A stretch of 38,489 nt of DNA, taken from Sphingobium sp. (lineage in GTDB: Bacteria; Pseudomonadota; Alphaproteobacteria; Sphingomonadales; Sphingomonadaceae). The translations under genes and the position numbers were made by a program. Location: NCBI GenBank assembly GCA_017984895.1, contig JAGNYO010000020.1, forward strand, positions 1 to 38,489. The letters are read 5' to 3'. Shown in pieces: positions 24,470-33,398 of the stretch (its first letter is position 1; every line of letters begins with the position of its first letter). Below the pieces are notes generated by a model, which did not search any database, was not told where the DNA came from, and saw nothing but the letters and a program-made list of their open reading frames with translations.

Positions 24470-27162
24470 TGGATGATGGCTGAGTCTGCTCCGCCCGCTT
24501 CGCCCTCTTCGTCGCCATTCTCTTCGATCTTCGCGGCGGAAACGACGTGTTCGTCGTCGGCCACATTGAACAGGCGCACGCCAGCGGAGCCACGGCCGAT
24601 CACGCGCATGGAGTTGAGGCCCATGCGGATGAGCTTCGCCTGATCGGTTACCAGCATCAGATGGTCATCCTTGTTGGCGGGAAAGCTGGCGACGACGAGG
24701 CCGTTCCTCGGGATATTGTCGATATTGGTGATGCCCTGTCCGCCACGCCCCGTGCGCCGATATTCATAGGCGGAGCTGAGCTTGCCATAGCCATTGGCGC
24801 AGACGGTGAGGATGAACTGCTCCTTCTCCGCCATTATATCCATCGTCGCCTGATCCAGCGTAGGCTCGCCTTCGCGTTCGCCTTTCCATGGTGCAAAACG
24901 CAAATAAGCCTCGCGGTCCTCGGCGCTAGCACCCGAGCGATGCAGGATCGACAACGAGATCACTTCGTCCCCCTTGCGCAGGGTCATGCCGCGCACGCCG
25001 GTGGACGAGCGGCTCTGGAACTCGCGGATATCGGACCCCATGAAGCGGATGGCCTTGCCCTGACGGCTGACAAGAAGCACATCGTCATTTTCACTCAACA
25101 GCGCAACGCCAATCAGCCGATCGCCCGCATCCTCGCCCTCAAACTTCATCGCGATCTTGCCGTTGGAAGGAATATTGGAAAAGGCATCCATGCTGTTACG
25201 CCGCACGGACCCGCAGGCGGTTGCGAACATCACATGCAGATCTTTCCAGCTTTCCTCATCCTCCGGCAACGGCAGCACGGTCTGGATCGTTTCGCCCTGG
25301 GCCAGCGGCAGGAGGTTGACCATCGGCCGCCCGCGCGTCGCCGGGCTACCTTCGGGCAGGCGCCATACCTTGAGACGATAAACCTTGCCCGCCGTGGAGA
25401 AGAACAGCACCGGGGTGTGCGTGCTGGTGACGAACATCTCGGTGATGGCGTCCTCCTCCTTGGTTGTCATACCCGCGCGGCCCTTCCCGCCCCGGCCTTG
25501 AGCGCGGAAGCTGTCAAGCGGAGTGCGCTTGATATAGCCCTGCATGGTGACGGTGACGACCATCTCCTCCCGCTCGATCAGATCCTCATCCTCGATGCCG
25601 TCCGCAGCAGGCGCGATGGTGGATTTTCGCGGCGTGGCAAATTCCGCCTCGATCGCCTGAAATTCCTCCCGCATTACCGCGTAGAGCTTTACCCTGTCCG
25701 CCAGGATAGCAAGATATTCCGCGATATTGGCGGCCAGCCCCTGCAACTCGTTGCCGATTTCGTCCCGTCCGAGGGCGGTCAGGCGGTGGAGGCGCAGATC
25801 GAGGATAGCACGCACCTGTATCTCGGACATGCGATAGCTATCGCCTTCCACCTCATGATCGATTGCTTCGACAAGGCGGATATAGGACGCGATTTCGGCC
25901 ACCGGCCACTCGCGCGCCAGCAGTTTCTCCCGCGCTTCAGCCGGGCTGGAGCTGCCGCGGATGATGCGTACCACTTCGTCCAGGTTGGTGACGGCTAGCA
26001 CAAGGCCGAGCAAGATATGCGCCCGTTCCCGCGCTTTGTTCAGCTCGAACTTGGTGCGGCGGGTGATGACCTCCTCACGGAACTTGATGAAAGCCTCGAT
26101 GATCTCCTTGAGATTGAGCAGCTCTGGCCGACCGCCGCGAATGGCCAGCATGTTGGCGGGGAAGGAGGATTGCGCAGGAGTATGCCGCCAAAGCTGGTTC
26201 AGCACCACATCAGGCGTTGCATCGCGCTTGAGATCAATGACGATCCGCACGCCTTCGCGGTTCGATTCGTCGCGGATGTCGGCAATCCCCTCGATCCGCT
26301 TATCCTTCGCCGCCTCCGCGATCTTTTCGACCAGCCCGGCCTTGCCAACCTGATAGGGAATTTCCGTCAGCACGACGGATTGGCGCTCCCCGCGTCCTTC
26401 CTCAATCACATGACGCGAGCGCATAATGACCGAGCCCCGCCCGGTGGCGTAGGCCGAGCGCGCTCCTGACGCACCTAGGATAAGCGCGCCGGTCGGGAAA
26501 TCGGGCGCAGGGACGATCTGCATCAGCTCTTCCAGAGAGATCAGCGGATTGTCCATGGTCGCAAGGCAGGCGCGCAGCACCTCACCCAGATTATGGGGCG
26601 GCACATTGGTCGCCATGCCGACGGCGATGCCGCCCGCGCCGTTGACCAGCAGGTTGGGGAAGCGCGCAGGCAGCACCTGCGGCTCATGCTCCGAGCCATC
26701 ATAGTTCGGCGTGAAATCGACTGTATCCTTGTCGAGATCGTCGAGCAGCGCATTCGCAACCTTGGCGAGCCGCGCCTCGGTGTAGCGCATTGCCGCCGGA
26801 GCATCGGGGTCCATCGAACCGAAATTGCCCTGGCCATCCATCAGCGGCACGCGCATCGACCAGTCCTGCGTCATGCGGGCGAGCGCATCGTAGATCGAGC
26901 TGTCGCCATGCGGGTGATATTTACCCATGACATCGCCGACGATACGCGCCGACTTGCGATAGGGCTTGCCCGCAACGAAACCCTGCTCGTGCGCGCCAAA
27001 CAGGATGCGGCGGTGCACGGGCTTCAGGCCATCGCGCACATCAGGCAGCGCGCGCGAAACGATAACGGACATTGCGTAATCGAGATAGCTGGACTTCATC
27101 TCGTCGACGATATCGATCGGGCTGATGTCAGAAGGTTCGGCGAGCAGTGTCTCGTCGGTCAA
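24466..27162 (-). CDS. gyrA: DNA gyrase subunit A
   Basis: GyrA is the breakage-reunion subunit that introduces negative supercoils together with GyrB. The 898-residue protein has the winged-helix/tower domain with the catalytic tyrosine Y127 in [10 protein letters not shown]. The quinolone-determining region [16 protein letters not shown] carries Ser88 and Asp92 (E. coli 83 and 87), the residues of a susceptible enzyme. The C-terminal beta-pinwheel (about 540-870) contains the GyrA box QGRGGKG needed for DNA wrapping, and the C-terminus is acidic. The ATG at 27162 ([20 protein letters not shown]) is the expected start. It is followed by a coupled DUF952 gene and diverges from the exported repeat protein at 27456. 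Confidence 0.98.
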   Translation of the reverse strand: MTDETLLAEPSDISPIDIVDEMKSSYLDYAMSVIVSRALPDVRDGLKPVHRRILFGAHEQGFVAGKPYRKSARIVGDVMGKYHPHGDSSIYDALARMTQDWSMRVPLMDGQGNFGSMDPDAPAAMRYTEARLAKVANALLDDLDKDTVDFTPNYDGSEHEPQVLPARFPNLLVNGAGGIAVGMATNVPPHNLGEVLRACLATMDNPLISLEELMQIVPAPDFPTGALILGASGARSAYATGRGSVIMRSRHVIEEGRGERQSVVLTEIPYQVGKAGLVEKIAEAAKDKRIEGIADIRDESNREGVRIVIDLKRDATPDVVLNQLWRHTPAQSSFPANMLAIRGGRPELLNLKEIIEAFIKFREEVITRRTKFELNKARERAHILLGLVLAVTNLDEVVRIIRGSSSPAEAREKLLAREWPVAEIASYIRLVEAIDHEVEGDSYRMSEIQVRAILDLRLHRLTALGRDEIGNELQGLAANIAEYLAILADRVKLYAVMREEFQAIEAEFATPRKSTIAPAADGIEDEDLIEREEMVVTVTMQGYIKRTPLDSFRAQGRGGKGRAGMTTKEEDAITEMFVTSTHTPVLFFSTAGKVYRLKVWRLPEGSPATRGRPMVNLLPLAQGETIQTVLPLPEDEESWKDLHVMFATACGSVRRNSMDAFSNIPSNGKIAMKFEGEDAGDRLIGVALLSENDDVLLVSRQGKAIRFMGSDIREFQSRSSTGVRGMTLRKGDEVISLSILHRSGASAEDREAYLRFAPWKGEREGEPTLDQATMDIMAEKEQFILTVCANGYGKLSSAYEYRRTGRGGQGITNIDNIPRNGLVVASFPANKDDHLMLVTDQAKLIRMGLNSMRVIGRGSAGVRLFNVADDEHVVSAAKIEENGDEEGEAGGADSAIIQ

Positions 27163-27455
27163 GGCGACTCTCTTTTCGGTTTGAGGCTGTTACAGATTGG
27201 CGCACACTCCTAGCCGGTTCAAAGCAGCCTGTCACCCCTCGCGCACGCGGGCGCGCTCACGCGCGCGAGGAAATTGAGGAAGGGCAGGCGATAGAATGAC
27301 GCACAGCGGCGGTAAGCGCCTTCTTCCCACATGACAAGCGGCGCATGGCTCGCTATGGAAGCGCCCATTCAACATCCGTTCACGCGCCTGTTCCTATTCG
27401 TCAGCGTGAAAGCAGAGTATTCCGCCGGTTTTCCGCCGGCCCAAAAGGAGATGGA
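27163..27455. other. Divergent intergenic region, with inverted repeat at 27237-27270
   Basis: This is the largest gap in the window (293 bases), between the divergent gyrA and the gene at 27456, so it must carry both promoters. A perfect 8-base inverted repeat (CCTCGCGC at 27237-27244, GCGCGAGG at 27263-27270) encloses a GC-rich centre. A short repeated CGCCGG motif occurs near 27424-27440. A frame from 27345 is open into the downstream gene, but its translation has no family character. No RNA gene is evident. Confidence 0.5.
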
Positions 27456-28736
27456 ATGATGCGTCTTGTTTCGCCGGTTGCTTTGGGAATGATGCTTGCG
27501 CTCGGCGGTGTATCGCTGGGCGTTGCCGCGCCGGTCGCCAGCGCTAAGGAGAAGCCTGCCAAAGCGCCGCAGGCCAAGCCCAGCCCTGGCTTTCAGAGTC
27601 CGGTTGTCAAGCTCCAGGATGCGATTACTAAAAAGGATATCGAAGGCGCCAAGGCTGCGCTTCCTGTCGCACAGGCCGCGATAACGACCGAGGACGACAA
27701 ATATTTCTATAACAGCATGCTGCTCAATCTCAGCATCCTCACCCAGGATGCGGCCATGCAGAACGAGGCACTGAAAGGCATGCTGGCATCGGGCTTTGTG
27801 CCGCCTGAACAGCAGGGCCAGTTTAATGCCATCGTCGCCAGCAACGCCTCCGCAGCCGGAGACTATGACTCTGCGCTCGCCTATGCCGATAAGGCTGCGG
27901 CGGTGGGTTACAGGCCGGAAGAAGTCAATGTCATCATGGCGCAGGCGATATGGGGCAAGGCCGGAAAAAACCCGGCGGAAGTCGCGCGCGGGCTGGATTT
28001 TTTCAGGAAAGGTATCGCGGCTAAGAAGGCGGCGGGTCAAGCAGTTGATCCCCAATGGTACCAGGTAGCTGTGCAGCGGGCTTCGGAAGCCAATCTTCCG
28101 CAATTGGGCGAGTGGGCCTCAATGGCTTATGAAGCCGTGCCCAGCGGCGAAAATCTGCGCACCGTCCTCCGCGTATTTCAGCGCGACAACCCGCAGATGA
28201 CCAACCGCGAAATGCTGGATCTTTTGCGCCTCATGCAGTTTTCCGGGGGTCTGGCTGTCAAGGGCGACTATCTCGAATATGCCGAAATGGCGCTCAAGGG
28301 CGGCATTTTCGGCGAGGTGAAGAGCGTGATGGACGCAGGCCGCGCGGCTCGGGACCGCCGCAACAATCTGGTGCTTACTTCAATGGATGCCGCCGATACC
28401 TATAACCTTGCCAACTCGAAAATCGCGGGAGACAAGGCATCACTCGGTGCGGCATCATCAGATGCGGCTAAGGCGGCTACCGGCAAGATCGCATCCGCCA
28501 CGGCCGACGCCTATCTCGGCTATGGCGACAATGCCAAAGCCATTGCCCTCTATCAGATGGCATTGCAGAAGGGCGGCGTCGATGCCGCGGAAGTGAATAC
28601 GCGCCTCGGTATCGCGCAGGCACGCGCAGGCAATCTCGAAGCCGCCAAGGCCGCCTTCTCTCAGGTCAATGGCGGTGCGCGCGGTAATATCGCCCAATAT
28701 TGGCTCAAGTGGGTTAGCCGCCAGCCGACCGCATAA
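27456..28736 (+). CDS. Exported helical-repeat (TPR-like) protein
   Basis: This 426-residue protein starts at the ATG at 27456 (or 27459), with AAGGAG at 27445-27450. A signal peptide is clear (MMRLVSPVALGMMLALGGVS, cleavage probably after the SLGVAAPVASA region, about residue 30). The mature part is almost entirely alpha-helical, with repeated 30-40 residue units such as GDYDSALAYADKAAAVGYRP (about 131-150) and GYGDNAKAIALYQMALQKGG near 355-374, typical of TPR/Sel1-like scaffolds. It is probably periplasmic. Homologues in sphingomonads are annotated only as hypothetical or TPR proteins. It is followed by a strong terminator. Partner and function are unknown. Confidence 0.85.
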   Translation: MMRLVSPVALGMMLALGGVSLGVAAPVASAKEKPAKAPQAKPSPGFQSPVVKLQDAITKKDIEGAKAALPVAQAAITTEDDKYFYNSMLLNLSILTQDAAMQNEALKGMLASGFVPPEQQGQFNAIVASNASAAGDYDSALAYADKAAAVGYRPEEVNVIMAQAIWGKAGKNPAEVARGLDFFRKGIAAKKAAGQAVDPQWYQVAVQRASEANLPQLGEWASMAYEAVPSGENLRTVLRVFQRDNPQMTNREMLDLLRLMQFSGGLAVKGDYLEYAEMALKGGIFGEVKSVMDAGRAARDRRNNLVLTSMDAADTYNLANSKIAGDKASLGAASSDAAKAATGKIASATADAYLGYGDNAKAIALYQMALQKGGVDAAEVNTRLGIAQARAGNLEAAKAAFSQVNGGARGNIAQYWLKWVSRQPTA

Positions 28737-28760
28737 AAGGCGGATAGCGTAGTGATTGAG

Positions 28761-28796
28761 GGCGGCGGGATCTTACATCCTGCCGCCTTTTTATTT
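28761..28796 (+). terminator. Strong intrinsic terminator
   Basis: An 11-base stem (GGCGGCGGGAT at 28761-28771 and ATCCTGCCGCC at 28777-28787, one G-T wobble) with a five-base loop is followed by TTTTTATTT. It ends transcription of the exported helical-repeat gene just before the convergent Lrp-family gene. Confidence 0.9.
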
Positions 28797-28799
28797 CCC

Positions 28800-29276
28800 T
28801 CAGCGTTCGAGCGGCACGCCGGGCAGGTTTTTGGATGTGCGGATTGTGAGCGAGGTCTTGACGCTGGCGACATTGGGCGCAGAGGTGAGACGCGTGGTCA
28901 GGAAGTTCTGGAAACTTTGCAAATCATGCGCCACCACCTTCAGCATGAAGTCGATCTCGCCGTTCAGCATATGACATTCCCGCACTTCGGGAAGGGCGGC
29001 GACATGGCGCTCGAAAGCAATCAGGTCCGTTTCCGCCTGACTCTTCAGGCTGACCATGACGAACACGGTAATCGCATAGCCTAATGCCGCTCCGTCGAGC
29101 GCGGCATGATAGGACTGGATGACGCCGCTCTGCTCCAATGCCTTGACGCGCCGCAGACAGGGGGGGGCAGTGAGGCCAACGCTGGCGGCAAGCTCGACAT
29201 TGGTCATCCTGCCGTCCTGCTGGAGCAAGGCGAGAATGGCCAGATCGGTATCATCGAGCTTAATGGCGGCCGCCAA
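28800..29276 (-). CDS. Lrp/AsnC family transcriptional regulator
   Basis: This 158-residue protein has an N-terminal winged helix-turn-helix (about 5-65, DDTDLAILALLQQDGRMTNV, then LTAPPCLRRVKALEQSGVI) and a C-terminal ligand-sensing RAM domain (about 70-150, with GEIDFMLKVVAHDLQSFQNF). Such regulators sense amino acids and often control their own promoter and nearby metabolic genes. The start is a TTG at 29276, supported by AAAGGAAA about 6 bases upstream and by the intact helix-turn-helix; the next in-frame Met would remove part of it. The divergent neighbour is a histidine-kinase-like gene. No specific effector can be named. Confidence 0.94.
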   Translation of the reverse strand: MAAAIKLDDTDLAILALLQQDGRMTNVELAASVGLTAPPCLRRVKALEQSGVIQSYHAALDGAALGYAITVFVMVSLKSQAETDLIAFERHVAALPEVRECHMLNGEIDFMLKVVAHDLQSFQNFLTTRLTSAPNVASVKTSLTIRTSKNLPGVPLER

Positions 29277-29449
29277 AGCAATTTCCTTTCACGTGGATTA
29301 CATGCAGAATAATAATATATGCCTTATTTGCAACCGTCCCACTATGCTACGTATTGATTTTAACCCTATACCGCCCTTTCCCTTTGGCGCCGAATTTCCT
29401 AAGCCGAAATGCGCTTAGCGGGGGATTCACCTTGGCTACGACGGGAAGC

Positions 29450-31180
29450 ATGGCAGTGCGGTTTAATGATCTGACGCAGACCATCCTTGCGGTGGAGGAA
29501 AGGACGGGCAGCGCCGCCGCGAGCCTGTGGCGTCAGTGCGTCGATATGCTGGCCCAGCACGATCAAGCTGGTCGGATGCTGCTGAGGCAGGAGGACAGGG
29601 CGGCGCTGGTGGCGCGCCTCACTGATCTGCGCGGCGAGCTGACCGAAGCACAGCGCATCGCCAGCGTTGTCGAGCTGGGCAGCCGCCTGCGCTCACCCGC
29701 GCTGGTGGAGTTTTTTGCTACCGATCGCCCGGCGGTATGCGTGGCGGCCCTGTCGCGCGCGCGTCTGCCGGACAGCCTGTGGCCGGTGCTGGTGTCTCGG
29801 CTCGGGCCGACCGCGCGCGGTGTTTTGCGCGCCCGCAAGGATATGGGACCGGAAACAAAGCGCGCGCTGGACGCATTTGGACCGACCGACATGGTGCTGG
29901 GCGATGAAGGCGCGGCAGTCGTTTCCAACGATGTCGGTTCTGCCGAGATTACCGAACTGAAGGAAGAACTGCTGCTCGACAGCCCGCAGCAGGGGGTGTC
30001 AGAGGGCGAGCGCAGCCAGATTCGCCAATTGGTCGAAAGGATCGAACGCTTCACCAGCAGTGGCATGATCCGCAGCATACCCGCGCCGCAGCAGGCGCCG
30101 CATGCCGATCAGGCGGCGTTGCGCAGCTTCCCATTCGAAACCGATGCGGAAGGAACGCTGATCTGGGTGGGCGAAGCATCTCGCCCTGCACTGGTCGGGC
30201 TTTCGATTGCCCAGATTGCGCTGCCGCGCGAAACCGGCCCCGATGGGCATGTCGCAGGCGCGTTTGCCCGGCGCAGCAGCTTTCAGCATGGGCGCTTCTT
30301 CATCGGCGAAGGGCTATATGAAGGTGAATGGCGTCTCTCTGCCGTGCCGTTTTTCGATCCGTCATCGGGGCGGTTTCAGGGTTATCGCGGGCAGGCGCGG
30401 CGGCCGCTGGTACATGAGATTCCGCATCAAACCGAGACGCGACACCCTGCTCCAGAGGGGCAACCATCACTCGATTCGGTGCGCCAGCTGATTCATGAAT
30501 TGCGCACGCCGCTGAACGCTATTCTCGGGTTCGCGGAGATTATCGAGCAGCAGCTTTTCGGCCCGGCGGGCGTGCATTACCGCGAGATGGCGGGCAATAT
30601 CCTGTCTGACGCGCGCCGCCTGCTCGCCGCGTTTGACGATATCGATATTGCCGCCCGCGTCGCCGCCGCGCAGGATGGCAATGCAGGCCAGCCCTCTGCG
30701 CGCAGTGCCGTCGATGTTAGCGCCCTGCTCGACAGCGCCGCCGCGTTGTTCGGGGGAGATGGCGCGCCAGGTTTGCGCATTGCCACCTCTGCCGATCTGC
30801 CGCGGGCTTATGTTGAACCGCTGCAATGCGAGCGCATGATCCAGCATCTCGTCCGCACGCTGATGTCGCTCACCAACGGCGGGGAGAGGGTGCAGGGCGC
30901 GCTGTGGTTTCAGCCGGATGGCGCCGGCGGCAAGCTGATCCTTGGCTTCGACCGGCCGGCGCGCCTCAAGGGACTGGATGAGCACGAACTGCTCGATCCC
31001 GGTTACGGATCGGACGGGGATTGGCCGGATGCCCCACTGCTCGGCCTCGGTTTTTCGATGCGGCTGGTGCGCAGCCTCGCGTTGGCGCAGGAGTGCGTGC
31101 TGCGCATAGAGCCTGAGCGCATCCTGTTGGAGCTGCCGGTGGCACAGGGCGAGGCGCTGGCCGACGACGAAAGCGCGTAA
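29450..31180 (+). CDS. Soluble histidine-kinase-like protein with degenerate ATP-binding domain
   Basis: This 576-residue protein is counted from the ATG at 29450; a TTG at 29432, preceded by GGGGGA, is an alternative. There is no membrane segment. Residues 1-220 form an unassigned helical region, and about 225-320 resemble a PAS-like fold (FPFETDAEGTLIWVGEASRP). The HisKA dimerisation domain begins near 343, with phospho-acceptor H349 in LIHELRTPLNAILGFAEII. The following catalytic domain (about 430-560) is degenerate. The N-box region reads IQHLVRTLMSLTNGG, lacking the usual Asn pair, and no DxGxG box is evident, although LLGLGFSMRLVRSLAL resembles a G2 box. It may be a weak or non-catalytic kinase. 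No response regulator lies beside it. Confidence 0.82.
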   Translation: MAVRFNDLTQTILAVEERTGSAAASLWRQCVDMLAQHDQAGRMLLRQEDRAALVARLTDLRGELTEAQRIASVVELGSRLRSPALVEFFATDRPAVCVAALSRARLPDSLWPVLVSRLGPTARGVLRARKDMGPETKRALDAFGPTDMVLGDEGAAVVSNDVGSAEITELKEELLLDSPQQGVSEGERSQIRQLVERIERFTSSGMIRSIPAPQQAPHADQAALRSFPFETDAEGTLIWVGEASRPALVGLSIAQIALPRETGPDGHVAGAFARRSSFQHGRFFIGEGLYEGEWRLSAVPFFDPSSGRFQGYRGQARRPLVHEIPHQTETRHPAPEGQPSLDSVRQLIHELRTPLNAILGFAEIIEQQLFGPAGVHYREMAGNILSDARRLLAAFDDIDIAARVAAAQDGNAGQPSARSAVDVSALLDSAAALFGGDGAPGLRIATSADLPRAYVEPLQCERMIQHLVRTLMSLTNGGERVQGALWFQPDGAGGKLILGFDRPARLKGLDEHELLDPGYGSDGDWPDAPLLGLGFSMRLVRSLALAQECVLRIEPERILLELPVAQGEALADDESA

Positions 31181-31237
31181 GTGCGCGCCGTCTGACGGAC
31201 GTGCCAATTCCAATCTTTATGCTATAGGCGGGGGGTT

Positions 31238-32257
31238 ATGACCGCACACGTCCTCTCGCCTGATGATCTGCGCGCACCGCCTGCGCGGGAGAATTACATC
31301 GTGCTGCCTGCCAGTTTCGGCACGCGCTTCATGCTGGTGGTCGATACGGAGGAAGAGTTTGACTGGGCCGCCCCGTTTGACCGCGAAAGCCGCAGCGTCA
31401 CCATCTGTGGGCCGATGCGACGCGGGCAGGCGTATTTTCGCAAGGCGGGTGTGCGCCCGCTTTACGTGACAGACTATCCGGTGATCAATGATGCTGAGGC
31501 CGGGCCAATGCTCAGCCAATGGCAGGCAGCAGGCGAGGCGGATATTGGCGCGCATTGCCACCCGTGGGTCAACCCGCCGCATGAGGAGGAAGTCAGCGTT
31601 GCCAACAGTTTCGCGGGCAACCTCCCCGAAGCTCTGGAGCGCGCGAAGATCATGCACCTGCGCGACCGCATCAAGGAGGTAACGGGGCGCGCACCGATCG
31701 CCTTTCGCGCCGGCCGCTATGGCGCGGGGCCGAACACCGCGCGCATCCTCGCTAATCTGGGCTTTCGGCTCGACACTTCGGTGCGCAGCCGTTTTGACTA
31801 CAGCGCGCAGGCAGGGCCGGATTTTTCCGGGCTGCCGGTGACGCCATGGCGCGCGGGGCCGGGCGGTGTCTTGATCGAGCTGCCCCTATCCACCGCGTTT
31901 GCCGGGCCGTTGGGTCGATGGGGAGACACTTTTCAGCCGCTGATCGAGCGCGGCGGGCTGGCGGCGGGCGGGCTTTCCCGATCCCAGCTGCTTCAGCGCA
32001 TTCCGCTCACCCCCGAAGGCATAAATGCGGAAGAGGCCATACGTGGCATAGATGCGCTGTTGGCAGAAAACGTGCGTCTTTTCCTGTTCAGTTTCCACTC
32101 GCCAACGCTGGCGCCGGGAAACACGCCGTATGTGCGCACCGCGCCGGATCTTGCCCGCTTTTATGCATGGTGGGACACGGTGCTGGATCATCTGGCGCGG
32201 CGTGGCGTGAAGGCGGCTGGGCTGGAAGATGTACTCGCCGCATGCGCGCCAAGATAG
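31238..32257 (+). CDS. Polysaccharide deacetylase (NodB-like) family protein
   Basis: This 339-residue protein has the NodB-fold landmarks. A catalytic-type aspartate near the N-terminus lies in FMLVVDTEEEFDWA (about 31-44), and metal-binding histidines in IGAHCHPW (about 102-109). FRAGRYGAG near 156 is the conserved Arg motif, and LFSFHSPTL near 285 supplies the C-terminal His. It lacks an export signal, so the substrate is probably cytoplasmic or at the inner face. Members of this branch are often named WalW-like or polysaccharide deacetylase without a proven substrate. The ATG at 31238 gives the best fit. It lies 57 bases after the kinase-like gene on the same strand and just before a tRNA gene. 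Confidence 0.88.
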   Translation: MTAHVLSPDDLRAPPARENYIVLPASFGTRFMLVVDTEEEFDWAAPFDRESRSVTICGPMRRGQAYFRKAGVRPLYVTDYPVINDAEAGPMLSQWQAAGEADIGAHCHPWVNPPHEEEVSVANSFAGNLPEALERAKIMHLRDRIKEVTGRAPIAFRAGRYGAGPNTARILANLGFRLDTSVRSRFDYSAQAGPDFSGLPVTPWRAGPGGVLIELPLSTAFAGPLGRWGDTFQPLIERGGLAAGGLSRSQLLQRIPLTPEGINAEEAIRGIDALLAENVRLFLFSFHSPTLAPGNTPYVRTAPDLARFYAWWDTVLDHLARRGVKAAGLEDVLAACAPR

Positions 32258-32300
32258 GCTTGCCAACCAAGGGAGCGGCGGCTATCCGCCAAAGCAGGTG

Positions 32301-32377
32301 GGGCCTGTAGCTCAGTTGGTTAGAGCTGGCCGCTCATAACGGCTAGGTCGCGGGTTCGAGTCCTGCCGGGCCCACCA
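32301..32377 (+). tRNA. tRNA with CAT anticodon (tRNA-Ile2 or elongator tRNA-Met)
   Basis: The 77-base sequence folds into a complete cloverleaf. The acceptor GGGCCTG pairs with CGGGCCC, the D-arm contains AGCTCAGTTGGTTAGAGC, and the anticodon stem GGCCG/CGGCT carries loop CTCATAA. The T-arm is GCGGG-TTCGAGT-CCTGC, and CCA is encoded. The CAT anticodon with the flanking CTCATAAC and GGTCGC variable-loop pattern resembles the tRNA-Ile that is modified to lysidine by TilS, rather than initiator tRNA. The identity between Ile2 and elongator Met cannot be fixed by eye. It lies between two protein genes, 20 bases before the NTF2-like gene. Confidence 0.95.
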
Positions 32378-32397
32378 TTTTCCTGTAGTGAGAAACC

Positions 32398-32811
32398 ATG
32401 CCAGGCAGCCGCGAACAGACCGAAGCCCTTCTCGCCCGCTATTATGCGGCGTTCAACGCGGGGGATCATGAGGCTATGCTCTCTTGCATGGCGGACGACG
32501 TGGCGCACGACATCAATCAGGGCGAACGCCAGAGCGGCAAGGACGCCTTTCGCGCTTTCCTTGCGCGGATGGATACGGCCTATGCCGAGCGGCTGGAGGA
32601 CATTGTGCTGATGACCAGCGCGGACGGATCGCGGGCGGCGGCGGAGTTCGTGGTGCACGGCATCTACAAGCAAGCTGACGAGGGTCTGCCTCCCGCACAT
32701 GGGCAAGGCTATGTGCTGCCCGCCGGAGCATTCTTCGCGGTGAACGATGGCTGCATTTGCCGCGTTTCGGTCGCTTACAATCTGGCAGACTGGATCGCTC
32801 AGGTTTCATGA
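32398..32811 (+). CDS. NTF2-like / SnoaL-type (ketosteroid isomerase-related) protein
   Basis: This 137-residue single-domain protein has the NTF2-like cone fold pattern: LLARYYAAFNAGDHEAMLSC (about 11-30), a DDVAHDINQGERQSGKDAF stretch, and the C-terminal YVLPAGAFFAVNDGCICRVS (about 105-124). Such proteins are small isomerases, hydrolases or binding proteins, and the substrate here is unknown. It starts at the ATG at 32398. Its stop overlaps the start of the GNAT gene (ATGA), and that gene in turn overlaps a nitrilase-family gene. The three therefore form a coupled operon and presumably act on one pathway. Confidence 0.85.
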   Translation: MPGSREQTEALLARYYAAFNAGDHEAMLSCMADDVAHDINQGERQSGKDAFRAFLARMDTAYAERLEDIVLMTSADGSRAAAEFVVHGIYKQADEGLPPAHGQGYVLPAGAFFAVNDGCICRVSVAYNLADWIAQVS

Positions 32812-33398
32812 AGGCGGTGATCCGCACGCTGTCCGACTGCCGGGAGCGGGAGGGGGCGTTGCCCGCGCTTGCGGCGCTGCGGATAGAGGTTTTTCGCGCA
32901 TGGCCATATCTGTATGACGGCAGCGAGGCCTACGAGGCGCACTATCTCGCCGAATTCATGGCAGCGGCGGGGTCGGTGCTGGTCGTCGCTGAAGTCGAGG
33001 GCGCGATTGTCGGCGCCGCCACCGCCTCTCCGATGGCGGGACAGAAAGCGGAATTTCGTGCGCCATTCGAGCAGTGCGGGCTGGATACTGACGCCCTGTT
33101 CTACTTTGGCGAATCCGTGCTGAAACCCCGTTTTCACGGCTTGGGCATCGGCCATGGCTTCTTCGATGCACGAGAGGGGGCGGCGCGGGCGGCAGGGGCG
33201 AGCGCGGCGACTTTTTGCGCCGTCATCCGCCCGCAGGATCATCCGTTGCGCCCGGATGATGCGCGGGATCTGCATCCCTTCTGGCGCGCAAGGGGTTATA
33301 CGCCGGTTGAAGGCCTGACGTGCAGCTTCGATTGGAAGGATCTGGATCAGACAGAAGAAACCGCGCATTCGATGCAATTCTGGATGCACGGGTTATGA
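32808..33398 (+). CDS. GNAT family N-acetyltransferase
   Basis: This 196-residue protein starts at the ATG at 32808, which overlaps the NTF2-like stop. Features of the GNAT fold include the N-terminal helix ALRIEVFRAWPYLYDGSEAY (about 24-43), VLVVAEVEGAIVGAATASPM as the central strands, and the acetyl-CoA loop region FHGLGIGHGFFDAREGAARA (about 109-128), which holds a GxGxG-like turn. The acceptor is unknown. It is coupled on both sides by ATGA overlaps, so it probably modifies a substrate shared with the downstream C-N hydrolase. Confidence 0.85.
   Translation: MKAVIRTLSDCREREGALPALAALRIEVFRAWPYLYDGSEAYEAHYLAEFMAAAGSVLVVAEVEGAIVGAATASPMAGQKAEFRAPFEQCGLDTDALFYFGESVLKPRFHGLGIGHGFFDAREGAARAAGASAATFCAVIRPQDHPLRPDDARDLHPFWRARGYTPVEGLTCSFDWKDLDQTEETAHSMQFWMHGL

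Noticed and set aside
24547..25998. 483-codon plus-strand frame opposite gyrA
   Set aside because: Antisense of the conserved GyrA C-terminal domain in a high-GC gene; no start signal and no family signature.
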